A stretch of DNA of 64,000 bases from Ciborinia camelliae (lineage: Eukaryota > Ascomycota > Leotiomycetes > Helotiales > Sclerotiniaceae): assembly GCA_025890175.1 (NCBI GenBank), contig JANPYM010000013.1:6673-70672 (forward strand), in the 5' to 3' direction. A program made the translations under genes and the position numbers. The notes under the pieces are model-generated. The model was not told the DNA's origin, ran no database searches, and was given only the letters and a program-made list of their open reading frames with translations. Shown here piece after piece: positions 34,715 to 47,505 of the stretch. Within the stretch, counting starts at the first letter, position 1. Every line of letters begins with the position of its first letter.

Positions 34715-35269
34715 TTCACAACTTATTTTAACAAGGAGGAGAAAGGTCAACAATATTACACTTTTGAAGAATTAGCATATATTAAATATCGACAAATTTT
34801 AATCGCACGTCGTGATCATACTATTCGGATGAATTTCTACCCCCTGAATGTGAAGCGAGTGTCGGTACATACCTACCTCTCTTTTACACGAAAGATTTCC
34901 CATGACTCTGGAGGCTTAGAAAAATTACTCCGGTGAGGGGGTAAAAGGTTTCTATCTTTCCATTATATCTAATTTAACAAATGTCGATCATCATACATAT
35001 TTACAATAAACCAACCCTACCGTTCCAATCATAATTTATCCATTACCCAGCTTTCGGTATAATTTTATTGCGGGGACCACTTTATGCATACTTCGCTAGG
35101 TATTAAACCATTGGCATGAATAATTTTGGCGGGGTATCCGGGGTATCGTAGCAATTATTTAAGTGTGAAGATATTTTATAATAAATCTTTACCCATCACT
35201 CATTCTTAACATCTTCTTAACTCATTCTTAACATCTTCTTATCTCATTCTCAAACTTCAAAATTAAATC
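34715..35269. other. Intergenic between divergent genes
   Basis: Shared upstream region of the minus-strand membrane protein gene and the plus-strand esterase gene. Includes two copies of 'ctcattcttaacatcttctta' near 35,200-35,245. No gene seen. Confidence 0.5.
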
Positions 35270-36571
35270 ATGATTTATCAATTATTATTTATAGTTCCCT
35301 TATTGGTGAATAATTGTATAGCTTTCCCTATTCTCAACTCATTTTCACCTCAACAGATAACAGGAATCAAGTATCTATTTTCCTTGTAAGTTAAGACGAT
35401 ACCATAATATACCAAATCAATAAAGAAACAATATTAACATTTCCATTCCCAGTGGAGACTCTTACACACGAACCCTCTTCTCAATAACAGGAACCAAACC
35501 ATCATCAGATAATCCAATAGGAAATCCCTCATTTCCCGGAACAACAACCGATGGTGGATTAAATTGGATAGATTTTCTCGTGAGTGAATACAACACCAGC
35601 ATAACACTATCCTATAATTTTGCCGTCGGAGGGTCGACGGTCGATAATAAAGTGATTCCATCCATTACATCCGGAGCCAAATCACTCGTGGAACAAACCA
35701 GCATATTCACCGACAATCTTGCGCCAAAACCTTCATATGCACCATGGACATCAAGCAATACATTATTTGCCATATGGTTTGGGATTAATGATATTGATTT
35801 AAGTTATACGATGGACAATGAGAATTCTCTATTCACGGAGAGTTTTGATACCTATTGGAAGCAACTTGATATAATGTATTATTATGGAGGGAGGAATTTT
35901 GCATTACTCACCGTGCCACGTAAGTTTTTTTTTTTCTTCTCCAAGGTAAAGATGATGGATGTATGATGCAAATGTTTTATTACGAACCATGCAGGAAAAT
36001 TCCGATTCAATCATACATACATACATACATACATATAATTAACATCTGGAACTTGAATTTAGCCACGGATAAGAGTCCAAAGATTCTAGCCTTGAATAGT
36101 ACTTTACAATCCAAATACACGTCAAGCATTTCAGCCTGGAATACCCTGATTCAGCGCACAGCCATTGAGTTTCAAACCCAGAGATCCGGAAGTATTGTGA
36201 AAGTTATTGATACATCTGTAAGTTGAGTCCATTCATCAATCCATCAATCCATCAATCCTTTCCCCTCTCCCCTCCTCTCCCCTCCTCTCCCCTCCCCTCC
36301 TCTCCCCTCTCCCTCTTCTCCCCTCCCATAACCCATTCACCCATTCAAAAATCACAAATTCAAACACAACTAAAAAAAAGACCCATCCCATCCTTAGATA
36401 CCCTTCAACACAGCCCTATCCAACCCCAGTGACTACGGATCACCCAACGCCATATGTTACAACACGAATGGGAAAAGTTGTTTATGGTGGAATAATTTTC
36501 ACCCGGGACAGGCGATTCAAAAATTAGTAGCTTCGGCATTTGCAGGGGCTTATGATGGGACATTTTTTTGA
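35270..36571 (+). CDS. Secreted GDSL/SGNH esterase (CE16-like), about 303 aa
   Basis: Four exons: 35270-35385, 35453-35919, 36063-36217 and 36398-36571. Introns are 67, 143 and 180 bp, all with gtaagt donors. A signal peptide ([18 protein letters not shown]) precedes FSFGDSYT, the nucleophile block of SGNH hydrolases. Further blocks are [11 protein letters not shown] (glycine oxyanion block), FGINDIDL (Asn block) and [11 protein letters not shown] (His block). This order and the size match fungal carbohydrate esterase family 16 acetylesterases, which remove acetyl groups from plant hemicellulose outside the cell. The residue three before the catalytic His is Asn rather than the usual Asp of a DxxH block, which may be a family variation. 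The last acceptor (36,397) was chosen because it restores [18 protein letters not shown] in frame. Confidence 0.8.
36238..36360. repeat. Pyrimidine-rich minisatellite inside intron 3 of the esterase
   Basis: 'tcccctcctctcccc' and 'atcaatccatcaatcc' units fill most of the 180-bp intron between 36,218 and 36,397. Confidence 0.75.
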
Positions 36572-37347
36572 TCCTTTTATGGAGAATTGGGAATTGAGAA
36601 TTTAAAAGGCAGAATCAAATCATTCATACATCGGATACTTCATTCACTTCATTAATGTCATTTTGTTGTCTTCCCATCCCTTACCTTACCCCTGACACCC
36701 CATTCTCAGGCCCTATTTTTAGGCCCTATCTCCAGAGATACATGATACTTACTCACTAATACCTAATACCTAATAACTAATACCATCGTAACTATTTATC
36801 AAGTACGTATATATATCAATCAAGACCAGGAATGAAAAAAATAAACCTCCCCCTTCCCCCCTCCCCAAAAATGCTTTAAGTTATCAATGGGAAAAATAAA
36901 TGTTTCATTTCATTTTCTATCATAAAATCCTCTCTCTCTCTCTCTCTACCATCCACATTAACAAAGGAAAATTATTATCCAATCTCTCTCCTATCTCCAT
37001 CTACCTCTCCCTCTCCTCTCTGCCCCCTCATCTCCTCTCCTCTCTCCCCCATCTCCCTTCTTGAACATCGGGTATCATTCTAGAACTATTAAATAATATG
37101 TATGTATGTAAATCCCTCCCCCCCCTTTACTCTATGAATATTAGCAAGGGTAGTATTGGTATAAGAAACTTTGAATCCATCCCCTTAAAACATTAACCTC
37201 AATCTCCATCTCCATCAAAACCTCCATCAAAACCTCCATCAAAACCTCCATCAAAACCTCCATCAAAACCTCCATCACAACCTTTGAAGAAAAAAAAAAG
37301 AATTGTCCGAATCAACCTCCAAATCAACCTCCAAATCAACCTCAAAA
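36572..37347. other. Intergenic with microsatellites
   Basis: Contains tracts of ctctctct (36,930-36,950), repeated 'aaaacctccatc' (37,217-37,280, about six 12-bp copies) and 'caaatcaacctc' copies at 37,310-37,345. It lies between convergent genes and no gene is seen. Confidence 0.6.
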
Positions 37348-40300
37348 TTAATGACCAAATCCTCCACTATAAATTCCTGTCATCTCATCCACTGTACTTT
37401 CATCATCATCATAAAATCCCTCTTCACTACCAAAATCCCCAAGTTCTTCACCTAAACTCATCCCTAAACTTGGTTGAATAATTGAACGTGAACTTTCACG
37501 TCTATTCTCATTACTTAAATCATCATGATTTTTTACCACTGCATCAGTATCATAACTGCTTCTTCTCATCATTGGTGGTGTTCCAGATGTTTCTCTTCTA
37601 ACTGGAACTTTATCTGCACGTCTTGGTGTAGAAATTCTAGAATCAATTCCACCTTTCCCAGTAAATCTTTGACCTGTAGCATTAAATGAACTTAATGTAT
37701 TATCCCTAACAAAGTTGGTGGGTTCCCTATTAATATGTATTGGTGGAGGTGCTCCAGGTGTATTGGGAAATTGTCTTGCGTTACTTGTTGGTGGTGTCAT
37801 TAATCCAATAAGGAAACCAGATGAACTTCCAACTTTTGATGGTGTGGTAGTACTTCCATCACCACTCATCAGAGGAATTATATCCTTTGATTGATTTTTA
37901 TTCCTCCAATTTCCCCAAGCTGCAGCAAGTGGTCCTACAGCATTTGCAACTTGAGCAACTCTTGGACTAGCTGCAATTGAAGCGGCAATATTTGGAAGAT
38001 TGATAGATGAACCACCATTCATAGCTCTCTCTCTTTCTTGTTCTTCCATTTGAATGTTAGCACTCAATCGAATGGCTGCATCACGAACACCATCTGGATT
38101 ATATGCTCCTGTTGATAAAGCTTGAACGATATCCTGAAGATCACTCTTCCGAACCGAAAGAAGTTCTCTCAACCATGTAATCTCATCATCACGTTTGCTA
38201 ATCTTTGTAGAAGCATTAGGATCAACGTCGATGAGTTTTTGTTCAAGATCTTCAATCTTCAATTCACGATCTTGTAATTGTTCTTGTAAGACCATGATGG
38301 ATTCTCGAAGTGCTTGTGATGAGATCTTCCCTGGTACATCCAATCGTGTAGAAGTTTTTTGAATGGATGGAGATGCAGATCGTGTAGAATTCTTTTGAAT
38401 GGATGGAGATGCAGATCGTGTAGAATTCTTTTGAATGGATGGAGATGCAGATCTTGCAGCCTTAGCATGAGTGACGGCAGCTTGTGCAGCAGATCTAGCA
38501 ACCTCCAACTTATCTTCCAAATGACTCAGGCGATCTTGAAGATGTTCAGTCTTGGCGGTGCTCAAACTTAATCTTTCCAATAGATGTTGTTCAGATCTTT
38601 GAGCATCCACAATGGTATTCTCGAGTTGTCGTTTGTGTTTCTCTTGTAGATCTTCGAGTTGATCTTGATGACTTCTGGTAATATCATCAAACATCCCTTT
38701 CTTTGAAGTTTGAGCGGCTTCTAAAAGCATATCATGTTGTTCCTTTGCAGTCTCGGAATCCAATTTCACCAGATCAATCTCGGCTTGAAGTCTAGAGATT
38801 TGATTCTCAAGTTCCTCTCTAACAACATTGACCTCATTATTGGCGGTTTCCACCTCGACTTGCATATACTTTCTCGTACGTGCAACTTCACCCAAACCGG
38901 ATTCCCTCGCCTCTTCGAATTCTCTCTTGTATCTCATGACATCTTTGTGAGCGGCATGATTTTCATTTCGAAGTTCGATGACGAGAGCTTCCAACCTCTT
39001 ACATTCATTAACAGCCCTCATCCCTTGTCTCTCACCACTCTCTAACCTTTCAATTTCCAACTCAAGTCGTTCCCTGGTTCTTGCTTCGGCATGAAGTTTA
39101 GCATCAAGAACTTCCTGTCTGGCCAATAACTCTTGTTCCTTCTTGGCACGGTGAGAATTCTCTTGGGCAATATTTCGAGCGGCGGTAGCCATATCCTCCT
39201 GCAAATCCATTAATTTCGATCTCATGGATTCCCGGACTCGGATACTTTCCTCCATCTGGTTCTTCAAGGTCTCGATGGTCATCCTCAGGTCCCTGTTGGT
39301 CTCATTGGCTTGTTCCGCATCCTCACTATGTCTCTTGGCAGCTTCCATGGCACCTTCGGCTTCCAGTTGCCATCGATGGGCTAATGATCGTGATTCTCGT
39401 AATTCGGATTCGGCCATGTGAATCGTCGCGGTGAGGTCTGCTTCATTCTTGGAAGAATTTTCCTGAGCAGCTTCCAACAAGGCGATACGCATGGTGGTCT
39501 TATTTCTCGACTCCTCAATTCCTCTTACCTTATGATCACGATCCTCCGCAATCTCTCGAATTTTAGCATCTTTCTCCAACACGACATCACGAAGTCGATC
39601 ATCCTCTTCAGATGAGATACGAAGTAAACGTTGAGCTTCAGCCAATCGATCCTCAGCCTTTCTTCGACCCAAGATCTCATTCTCAACCTTGGAATTCTTC
39701 TCCGTGATGATTTGTCTCAATCGAGTTTCTTCCTCCAAGGAACTAGCCAAGAGTCTTTCTGTCATGGCCTTGGAATCTTCAGCAGATCTACGCTTCTTGA
39801 TTTCTTCCTCGACCCAATCATCAGCACGATGAAGTTTCTCCTCGAGTTCTAAAATTCTAGCTCGAGAATTCTCTTCCATCTCAGCTAACCTAGATTGGGC
39901 TTGTTGTTCAAGATTAGATAGATCAGCTATCTTTTCCTCTGCTTCAGCCAATTTGATAGACAAAACATTATCGACATCAGGTACGGGGATTCTCTTCTCG
40001 ACAACTTCCTCAACCACATTCTTGAGATCTTCCAAGCTGAAACCGGGTCGTGATGATTGATTAAACTCCTCCTTCATCTCATCCAAAGCTTGAAGAACAT
40101 CACGTGAATCAGGCGACATCGATAAAGTTGCTGGCGTGATTGCACTTTGAGGTCTTGATGAATGAGTATTGAGAGCATCCAAGACAACCGTTCTAATCTT
40201 ATCCAATTTTGCATTTCTTCTTGGACTTGCTGATCTTCCAGGATCTTCATCATCTTCATCATCAGCATCACTGAGTGCACCAGACATGCTACGTTGAGCT

Positions 40301-43300
40301 CTTCGATGTGATACAAGTCTTGTCGAATAAGGTAGAGATTGTAAGGAATTTGTGATTCCTTCCAAGATTTTCTCTATTGGATCCAATCTATCTGCCAATA
40401 ATGAACCAACGATATCATTGACACGATTATCAAAGAAACCAATTCTTTCATGAAGTTTAATCTCCTCTCCTTCACTTAGAACATCATCCCAATCACTAAT
40501 TGGGAGACTATTTCCTGTATTGAGACGATGAATAGGTGATCCAAAGATAGCTGTAGAATGAGGATCCGCAAATGGATCATCTTCAATTCCCATGTGAGAA
40601 TAAACTCTATCGGGAGACATCTCACCAAATTGACTATCATCTGCATATATTTTTGGTCTCGGACTTGGGCTTGGAGCATCGCTTCGCATAACATTAGGAT
40701 GAAGTCGAATAGGAGATGACATTGAAGGGATTTGAATGTGTCTTTGTCGAGTTTCATGCCATCTTGGAGTATCATCCCCATTATTGGCCGTGATTGGTGA
40801 CATTTCTCTTGAATTGAGATGTCTCATAACAGCATCAATCTCTTCAAAAGTTGGTTCTCGATCTTCTCGAATTTCTCCCTCTTGAATTTCACCCTCTTGA
40901 ATTTCTCCTTCTCGAATTTCTCCCTCTTCCAATTCAGAATCATCATCATATTGTGGTGAACTTTGAGGTCCCGGTAAAGCATTCTGAAAATCATTGACTT
41001 CATCAGGTCGTAATGTAGGTGATTCTATAGCGGGTGTTCGAGGTGGTGATGGACTATTAGCATATCTAGAGGTTGCAAGTCCACCAGTTTTTGAAAGAAT
41101 TGAAGAAGTTGGAGCAAGAACTGAATCTGAAGCAATAATTGAATCTGAAGCAATAACTGAATCTGAAGCAATAACTGAATCTAAAGCAAGAACTGGAACT
41201 CGACTTCCACCAAAAGTGAAAGCAAAATTACCCTTTGATTGAAATTCGAAAGGTTTGGCAGTTGCAGAAAGAGATGATGACATTTTTCTATGACCGAGTT
41301 GAATTTCACTTGCATTTGATGCAACTTGAGAATGTAGGTGTCGTGTGTGTGTAGTATCATCAGCGTCTTCTGTATCATCTTCTGAATTGGTAATATCAAC
41401 ACCATATCCTGGACCAGAATCATATCTTTTTGTGGTGAATGGAATTGCAGCATTGAATTCCTCAACTTGTTTTTGTTGTTGAAATTCAAATGGTGAGAAA
41501 TTCGAATCACCAGATGGTTGATCATTAACAGTAGCATTAGGTAACTCATCCACATTCTCATTTGAAGGTGTGGAGTTTTCCTTGTCATCTTGTGTAGAAT
41601 CAACATGGTGATGAGGCTTTTCTGGAACAGATTGATCCCTGGTGGTTTCTTGAAGTGGTACAGTAGGCTCAGCAAATAGAGGTACTGAATCTCCAGTATC
41701 ATTACCTCTACACATCCTCTTGATATTGATTGGATTTTGCATGGGTCGACCATCTTTCCCTTCCATCGTCTCTTCAACTTCCTTGGAATGACTACTATCA
41801 GGTCGAATGATGGGAATAGCTTTTGACTTCTTTATAGGTTTCGATGTGCTTAGAGAATTCAAATCAATACCACCAAAGATGGGTTTTTGTGAAGTTTCAT
41901 TTCCGGATGCTTCACTCATGGAAGTGATAGAATTCGAAAAGTTTGGAGTAAATGTTGGAGCGTCAGGTCTGAAGCTTGGTCCTTGAAAATTAAATTCGCC
42001 ATGTCCTGGTACGAATCCTGGCATGTTGGGGGTGAATACTTGTGCTGGAGGATTAATTTGATTGAATGAATTCTTCACAGAGTGATGAGTTTGATTTCCA
42101 GGTGCAGGTAACCCTTGATGAGCGAATGGTACATAATTAACAGTTGTAGGTGCTGGTTGAAAGTTCCCACCAGTGAAAGAGAATTGATTCTGTTGGAAAG
42201 AGCTGACGGGATTGAAATTAAAAGGTCTCGCGGCGACATTTAATGTTGACATGGATTGCTTGTTGGCACGATGATTAGGTTGATGAATCTTTGATTGCAT
42301 AGATGCAGAATCAAGCCATGGATTATTGGAAATCGACATATCCCTATCATGACCGAATGTCGGTACATCTTTTTGTAAAGTCGGTGTTCCCATATTGCTA
42401 GGGTTGGTCTCGATATCAGATAAGTCATATTTCGTAGCATCCTTCACGCCACGTAATCCAGTCTTGGATTCACCACTAGAAGTATCCTGCTCAGAATCCT
42501 GGAATGGTTGTTGAGATAGGGAATGACCTCGACTGTGAGGTTGAGGGTGATGAAGAACAGGTCCTTGCTCAGTCCCCTCCACGGCAAATCTTGAGGATCC
42601 AAGTCCACCACCAATGATGGAGGAATTCCTCACGTGAGGTACGGGTTTATTCTCAAATTGTTTATCCATCTCTCCATGATCAGAATGAGGACTGTAATCA
42701 TCACCATCAAGTTGTCTTTGAAATTGTTCCTCGAGATGATATTCAGCATCATCAATCTCTCTCTGTAAGCTTGCGCTCGCATTGTGTTTGATGATTGGTT
42801 TGGTTTCCAAGGTTGGGGTTTTTGAAGGGCTCTTGTTTGAGATGGGAACCTCAGCCGTGTGTTCATCTTCACTCTCCCGAACTTCTTGAAGACTTGGAGA
42901 TACACGAGGTCGAGAAACTCCAGCCATCAATTGATTTTGCATGAAGATTTGTCGTGACATGGCATCCCCAGGACCTTGTGGGAAGTAACCATCTTGAGAA
43001 AGAGGTGAAGCAGGAGATCTAATCGATCCCAAATTATGCATTGAAGGGGATCCACTTCGATGGCCATGTTGGTAAAGCATATGTTGTGGTGACCAAACCC
43101 CAGGAGATGAGGTTGGTTGTGGGTATTGAAAAGGTGATCCGAAAGGATGATCCCCTGGCCCGGGTCCAAAAGAAACCGAACTATGTCTCTTACCACCAAG
43201 TTTCCCATGTAAATGAGCATGCATTGAAGCAGGAGAAGCGATAGAACCTTGATTGGAACTTTGACTTGTCGATAAACCATTTCCAGGTATCAAAGCTGGA

Positions 43301-45080
43301 GAGAAAGGAATATTCGAATTGTGAGCCATGTGACTACTCGCTGCTGATGAAGCTGGTATCGGAGGTGAAAATGGTAACGGTGGATATTGCATTGAAGTAC
43401 GATGACTTAAGTTCGATATCGCTGGTGAAATTATAGGAAGAGGATCATCATCTCCCAAGGAAACACCTAGAGCTCGTAATTTGGCTTCTTTCAATTCTTC
43501 GACATAAGCATCCCATTCTATATTTATCCAATCCATTAGTACATATATCACAAATGAAATGAGAGCAACATGACAATTGTCGCTCCGTGATCTCCATAAT
43601 TTGTACAAAATTACCAAATGTAGTTCAAATAAGAAAATGAGGAATGAAGGGAAGAACGCCACAAAATGGTATTAAGGGATGAATTTTCCCAATTACATCT
43701 TGACTTCCAAAATCTTGACTTCCAAAATCTTGACTTCCAAAATCTTGACTTCCAAAATCTTGACTTCCAAAATCTTGACTTCCAATATCTTGACTTCCCT
43801 CAAGTTCCAAGGGAAAAAATGACAAACAAAACTTCTATCTTACCTCTTCTATCAGGAATGCTAACTCTGAAAGTTTTCTGAGCTCTCTCGGCTTCCACAT
43901 CAATCATGAGTGGCCAACCATTTCGACTTTGACCAGGACCACCTTCACCTCCATCATCAGATCCAAGGTTAAATCCACTAGTATCATAACCCAACTCCTC
44001 CCAATCCTTCAACATACCAACTATATCTTTTTCTGTCATCGGTTTGGGTGCTCCTCCTCTCTTCCCACGATCTTCATCCCAAGGGAGTAAAACCAAAATA
44101 TTCTTTCCTTTCCATGGGACCTTCTTCTTTAATCGAGGGTGTAAAGGTGTAGTTGGAGATGGCGTAGGATTAGGTAAAGGTTTCGAGGCCCATTGTGCCA
44201 TTAAAGGAGGTTGAGGAAGAGGTTTTTCATCTAGTGATGTATGATTCGCAGAAGTTCCTTGAGAACCTATCTCATTTCGTGAGGACATGTTGTCAGAATC
44301 TCTAGGTACCGAAGATGAAATATCTGCTTGTGTTAAAGTTTCGGCGGTATCCTTTCTTCTATGACCACTTCCACTTCCAAAATCCCACCTAGTTTGTTGA
44401 ATTTCTTGGACAAATCTTTGTAAAGTTGGAGTTCTAGGATCTGATTCTAAAGTCAAAGAATCCGCTGCGCCCCCTGAGATTGATCCGCTCAATGAAGAGT
44501 TCTCACTTTCTCCAGGATCGTCACTAAGCCAATTATTCCTCTCTGTTGATTCACCTCCCGTATGTTGCCTTATCCAATCTTCCGTCAATCGATGTGCTGG
44601 ACGTCTAGCTCGATTGGCCAGTACTGCAGCACTGATGAGACCGTCGTGAGAAACAAAATCGGATTCTATCTGAGATCTGGTGAAAGTTGGAGGAGGACGT
44701 AAGAAAGGTGTGTGTAACTCAAGATGACGAATTGGCAGATCTTCCGAGTCTTCTGATGCTTCACTATATGCACTTCTATAGAGTGAACGACTACCAACCG
44801 AAGATCCTACCGGATGTTGATAAGGAGATCCCCAACTAGCGGTATAGAAAGCACTCGTATCTGTTCGAGGTTCTGAAGGAGGACGTGAAGGAGGGGTTCC
44901 AAAAAGATCGATTGTATGACCGTTGATGGTTGGTTCTGGTAGAGGTGGAAGAATAGGAGATGAACCTCCACCCTCAGCTGTTGAAGTTGTTGACAACGCA
45001 GGAGATTTAAATGGATCAGGATATTGTCGTGGTTCGAATCCTTCCTCTGCGGTCGTCGGACGAGAAGTAGTTGAAATCAA
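37348..45080 (-). CDS. Very large coiled-coil protein, about 2,468 aa
   Basis: Exon 1 (43,844-45,080) and exon 2 (37,348-43,517) are joined across a 326-bp intron with donor ggtaaga and acceptor atatag. The join gives SIPDRREWDAYVEELKEA, which makes good sense. A conserved-looking block sits at about residues 325-415 (WKGKNILVLLPWDEDRG, MTEKDIVGMLKDWEELGYD). A long Ser/Pro/Gln-rich disordered part follows to about residue 1,200, with two FxF-containing motifs (ARPFNFNP, AKPFEFQSKGNFAFTFGG). Then come acidic repeats (EEGEIREGEIQEGEIQ), a long coiled coil at about residues 1,600-2,190, and a low-complexity tail. It looks like a cytoskeletal, spindle-pole or septum scaffold, but I cannot name it. 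The frame is open upstream of 45,080 without an ATG. A short first exon at 45,487 (ATG AAA AGA GAG AGT, then gtatga) spliced at 45,089 would supply one; this is a hypothesis. Confidence 0.75.
38342..38455. repeat. 36-bp coding repeat (RSASPSIQKNST)
   Basis: Three near-identical copies of 'tttgaatggatggagatgca' plus 'gatcgtgtagaattct' encode RSASPSIQK(N/T)ST within the coiled-coil protein, breaking the coil near residue 2,120. Confidence 0.85.
43699..43803. repeat. 15-bp tandem repeat inside the intron of the coiled-coil gene
   Basis: Seven copies of 'cttgacttccaaaat', the last two slightly altered. The repeat occupies about a third of the 326-bp intron. Read on either strand it yields spurious frames. 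Confidence 0.92.
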
Positions 45081-45708
45081 TTTCTGAATATTGACTAAGG
45101 AGAAGAAGAAGATGAATGAGTTAGTTAATAAATTTCACAAATTCATAGGAATCAAGTCTCCATTATTTTGCCGATGGGGAATGAGAAATGGGGATGGATG
45201 CAGGTGGATGGAGATGGAGATGGAGATGGAGATAGAAATGGATAATAGGAATAAGTAAAATCAATCAATCTAAAAAAAGGAACCACTCACCAAAAGTTTC
45301 GAGAACAGGATAGACGATTTAATTTTCGTCTATCACCGTATCTCTCATATATCTCTTATTTATTTCTCACGTCTTTTTTTTTTAGATATCAAATTATCGT
45401 ATCGTATTGTACCATATCATAGACCGTACCTTTTCTTCACTCAAACCATTCACTCAAACCTCACACTCATACACTCTCTCTTTTCATAGTTGTTGATTTA
45501 TGATTCCAGGTTGTGGATTGTTGATAGCCCTGGAGAGTAATGGAATAAATGTAAATGTAAATGTCAATGTGATGAATGTAAATGTAAATGTAATTGTAAA
45601 TTTAAGGTTCACCGAGTCAATATTTTAGATTTGTCGCGACGCGTTCGGTAATTAAAAATTGATGGAGCGGACCGGGTGTAGTGAGTAGTGTGTAGTGTAG
45701 TGAAGTAT

Positions 45709-45768
45709 GGTGTAGGGCGTAGGGTGTAGGGTGTAAGATGTAAGGTGTAGGGTATAGGGTGTAGGGTG
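45709..45768. repeat. TGTAGGG-like G-rich array
   Basis: Imperfect tandem 'tgtaggg', 'cgtaggg', 'tgtaagatgtaagg' and 'tatagggtgtaggg' units. It resembles but is not the canonical fungal telomere repeat TTAGGG. Confidence 0.75.
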
Positions 45769-46026
45769 AAGCTTGAAGGTTTTGGGGGCTGACAGGGAAC
45801 TGGGAACTGGGGGGAATTGAGAACAAACAAGGTAGCACCTTCAGGTATTAGATGAAGGTATCAGAATAAGCAAAGCAAAGCAATCCGTGGACCTAATAAT
45901 AAGACACCTTGGCTTTGATGTATGATAAATGAAGATATTGATATGATGAAATTCATTACTACCAGATATTTACTTGAAGTTCTAAAGGAAGAAGGGGCTT
46001 TGCTGGCAACTTTTATGACCAGTAAC

Positions 46027-46103
46027 AAGTACACAGTACAATACACAGTACAATACGCAATACAATACACAATACAATACACAATACAATACACAATACA
46101 CAC
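46027..46103. repeat. Tandem repeat of 'acacaatacaat' units
   Basis: About seven units of 10-11 bp ('tacaatacac', 'agtacaatac') between the coiled-coil gene and the GH17 gene. Confidence 0.8.
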
Positions 46104-47505
46104 AATAGGTACACACAGTAGGAGGCTTCCTACATGAAAGGGGGAAAAAGGGGGGGTTCAACTTCCTTCTTCCTTCTTATGAATATGGTACAGTACAACT
46201 GACATTAATCCCCAGAAAACTCACCTACCTAGGTAGATATCTACCAACCATACAAAACAACCTTCATATAAATTCATATGTAACAATAGATGAGAAGATG
46301 ATGATGATGATAAAGATGATGATGATGATGATGATGACGCTCCGCTGGCCCTCCGGGGGCCACTGCCGTGGAGGCAGAATATAATAATTCTATTAAACTT
46401 CATGCCCTCAAATATCCAAGTCTCCCAATCCCCGAATTGAGCTCAGCTCTCACTAGGTACCAACCAACCAACAAAAAAAAACGTGGAGCCATCCCATTAG
46501 TTCGCCTTCACGTTCACTTCGAGTCCAATCCAATCCATACAGAGCTCCCAGCTCCCAATCTCAAACACCCAAACACCCAACCTTAGCCAGCTCCCGAGTC
46601 TCAACCCAACTTCTAACACCCCCCTTTCCCCCCCTCTCAGCCCCCTTCCCCGCTAAAAAAAAAAGGAAATATACACCACACACCATACGCCATAACCACA
46701 ACTATACGCCATAAACCATATAGATTTTCATTACCCGGGTATAAGTATTTATCTAGATAAATAAATAAATAAATATATAAATGAATAATCATATATAAAA
46801 TACCTAGAACCAATTAATTATATAAATGTAATAGATAATACAGAATAGAGAATACCTACATATATATACACATTCCATGCAATCCAATCCAATCCAATCT
46901 CATCAAATCAAATCAAATCAAATTGTCTAATCTTTTATACCTACCATATGATGGCTTCAAGATTGAAGAAATGCAAAGATACTCCGTATATATATATATT
47001 TATTTATTTATCAATTCAATTCAATTCGTCCCTTACATGAAAGTGGAGGGAGGCTCCGCTCCGTTTCCCAGCAGGAACTATGCAGAAAAGACGTTGCCAA
47101 GCGACCTAACATTGCATTGCAGGAGAGAGCGGAGAAAAAAAGGAAAAAAGGGAAAACGGAATAATAGAACAAATTAATTCAAATAGTAGTACTGTATCTA
47201 TCTATCTCAGATGAAAAATCCAAAGAATTCAAAGCAGGGCTAGTTACCTAGTAAATAACAAAAAATCTAATCGTGAATTGGTAGAGCCCTAGGTAGGTAC
47301 CTATGTAGTTCGTTCTCTCGTTCTCGTACTGAGGCCTCAAATTCAATCAATACCTGGATATAGGTAGATACCTAGGTAAGTGCCTAAGTAGTAGGTATTG
47401 ATATGAGAAATAAACCCTTAACCTGGCCTAACCTAGCCATAAATTTCCTTCTTCTCTCATCTCATCACACTCATCTTTTCCAGCTCCCCATCGAATGACC
47501 CTGGC

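Larger units (their letters stand above)
45488..47505. other. Intergenic, many simple repeats
   Basis: Contains 'gtaaatgtaaatgt' repeats (45,550-45,600), a TGTAGGG-like G-rich array (45,709-45,768), 'acaatacacaatac' repeats (46,027-46,103), a gatgat microsatellite (46,292-46,336), 'atccaatccaatc' and 'caaatcaaatcaaat' tracts near 46,880-46,925, and several CCTAGGTA-type palindromic motifs (47,290-47,390). No protein-coding gene is supported. Confidence 0.6.

Noticed and set aside
38259..43280. Many open frames on both strands inside the large coiled-coil gene
   Set aside because: They are shadows of the long minus-strand exon, with biased composition and no independent motifs.
43518..43662. 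MAFFPSFLIF... as the N-terminus of the giant protein
   Set aside because: It lies within the 326-bp intron. Splicing exon 1 to 43,517 gives a sensible continuous protein.
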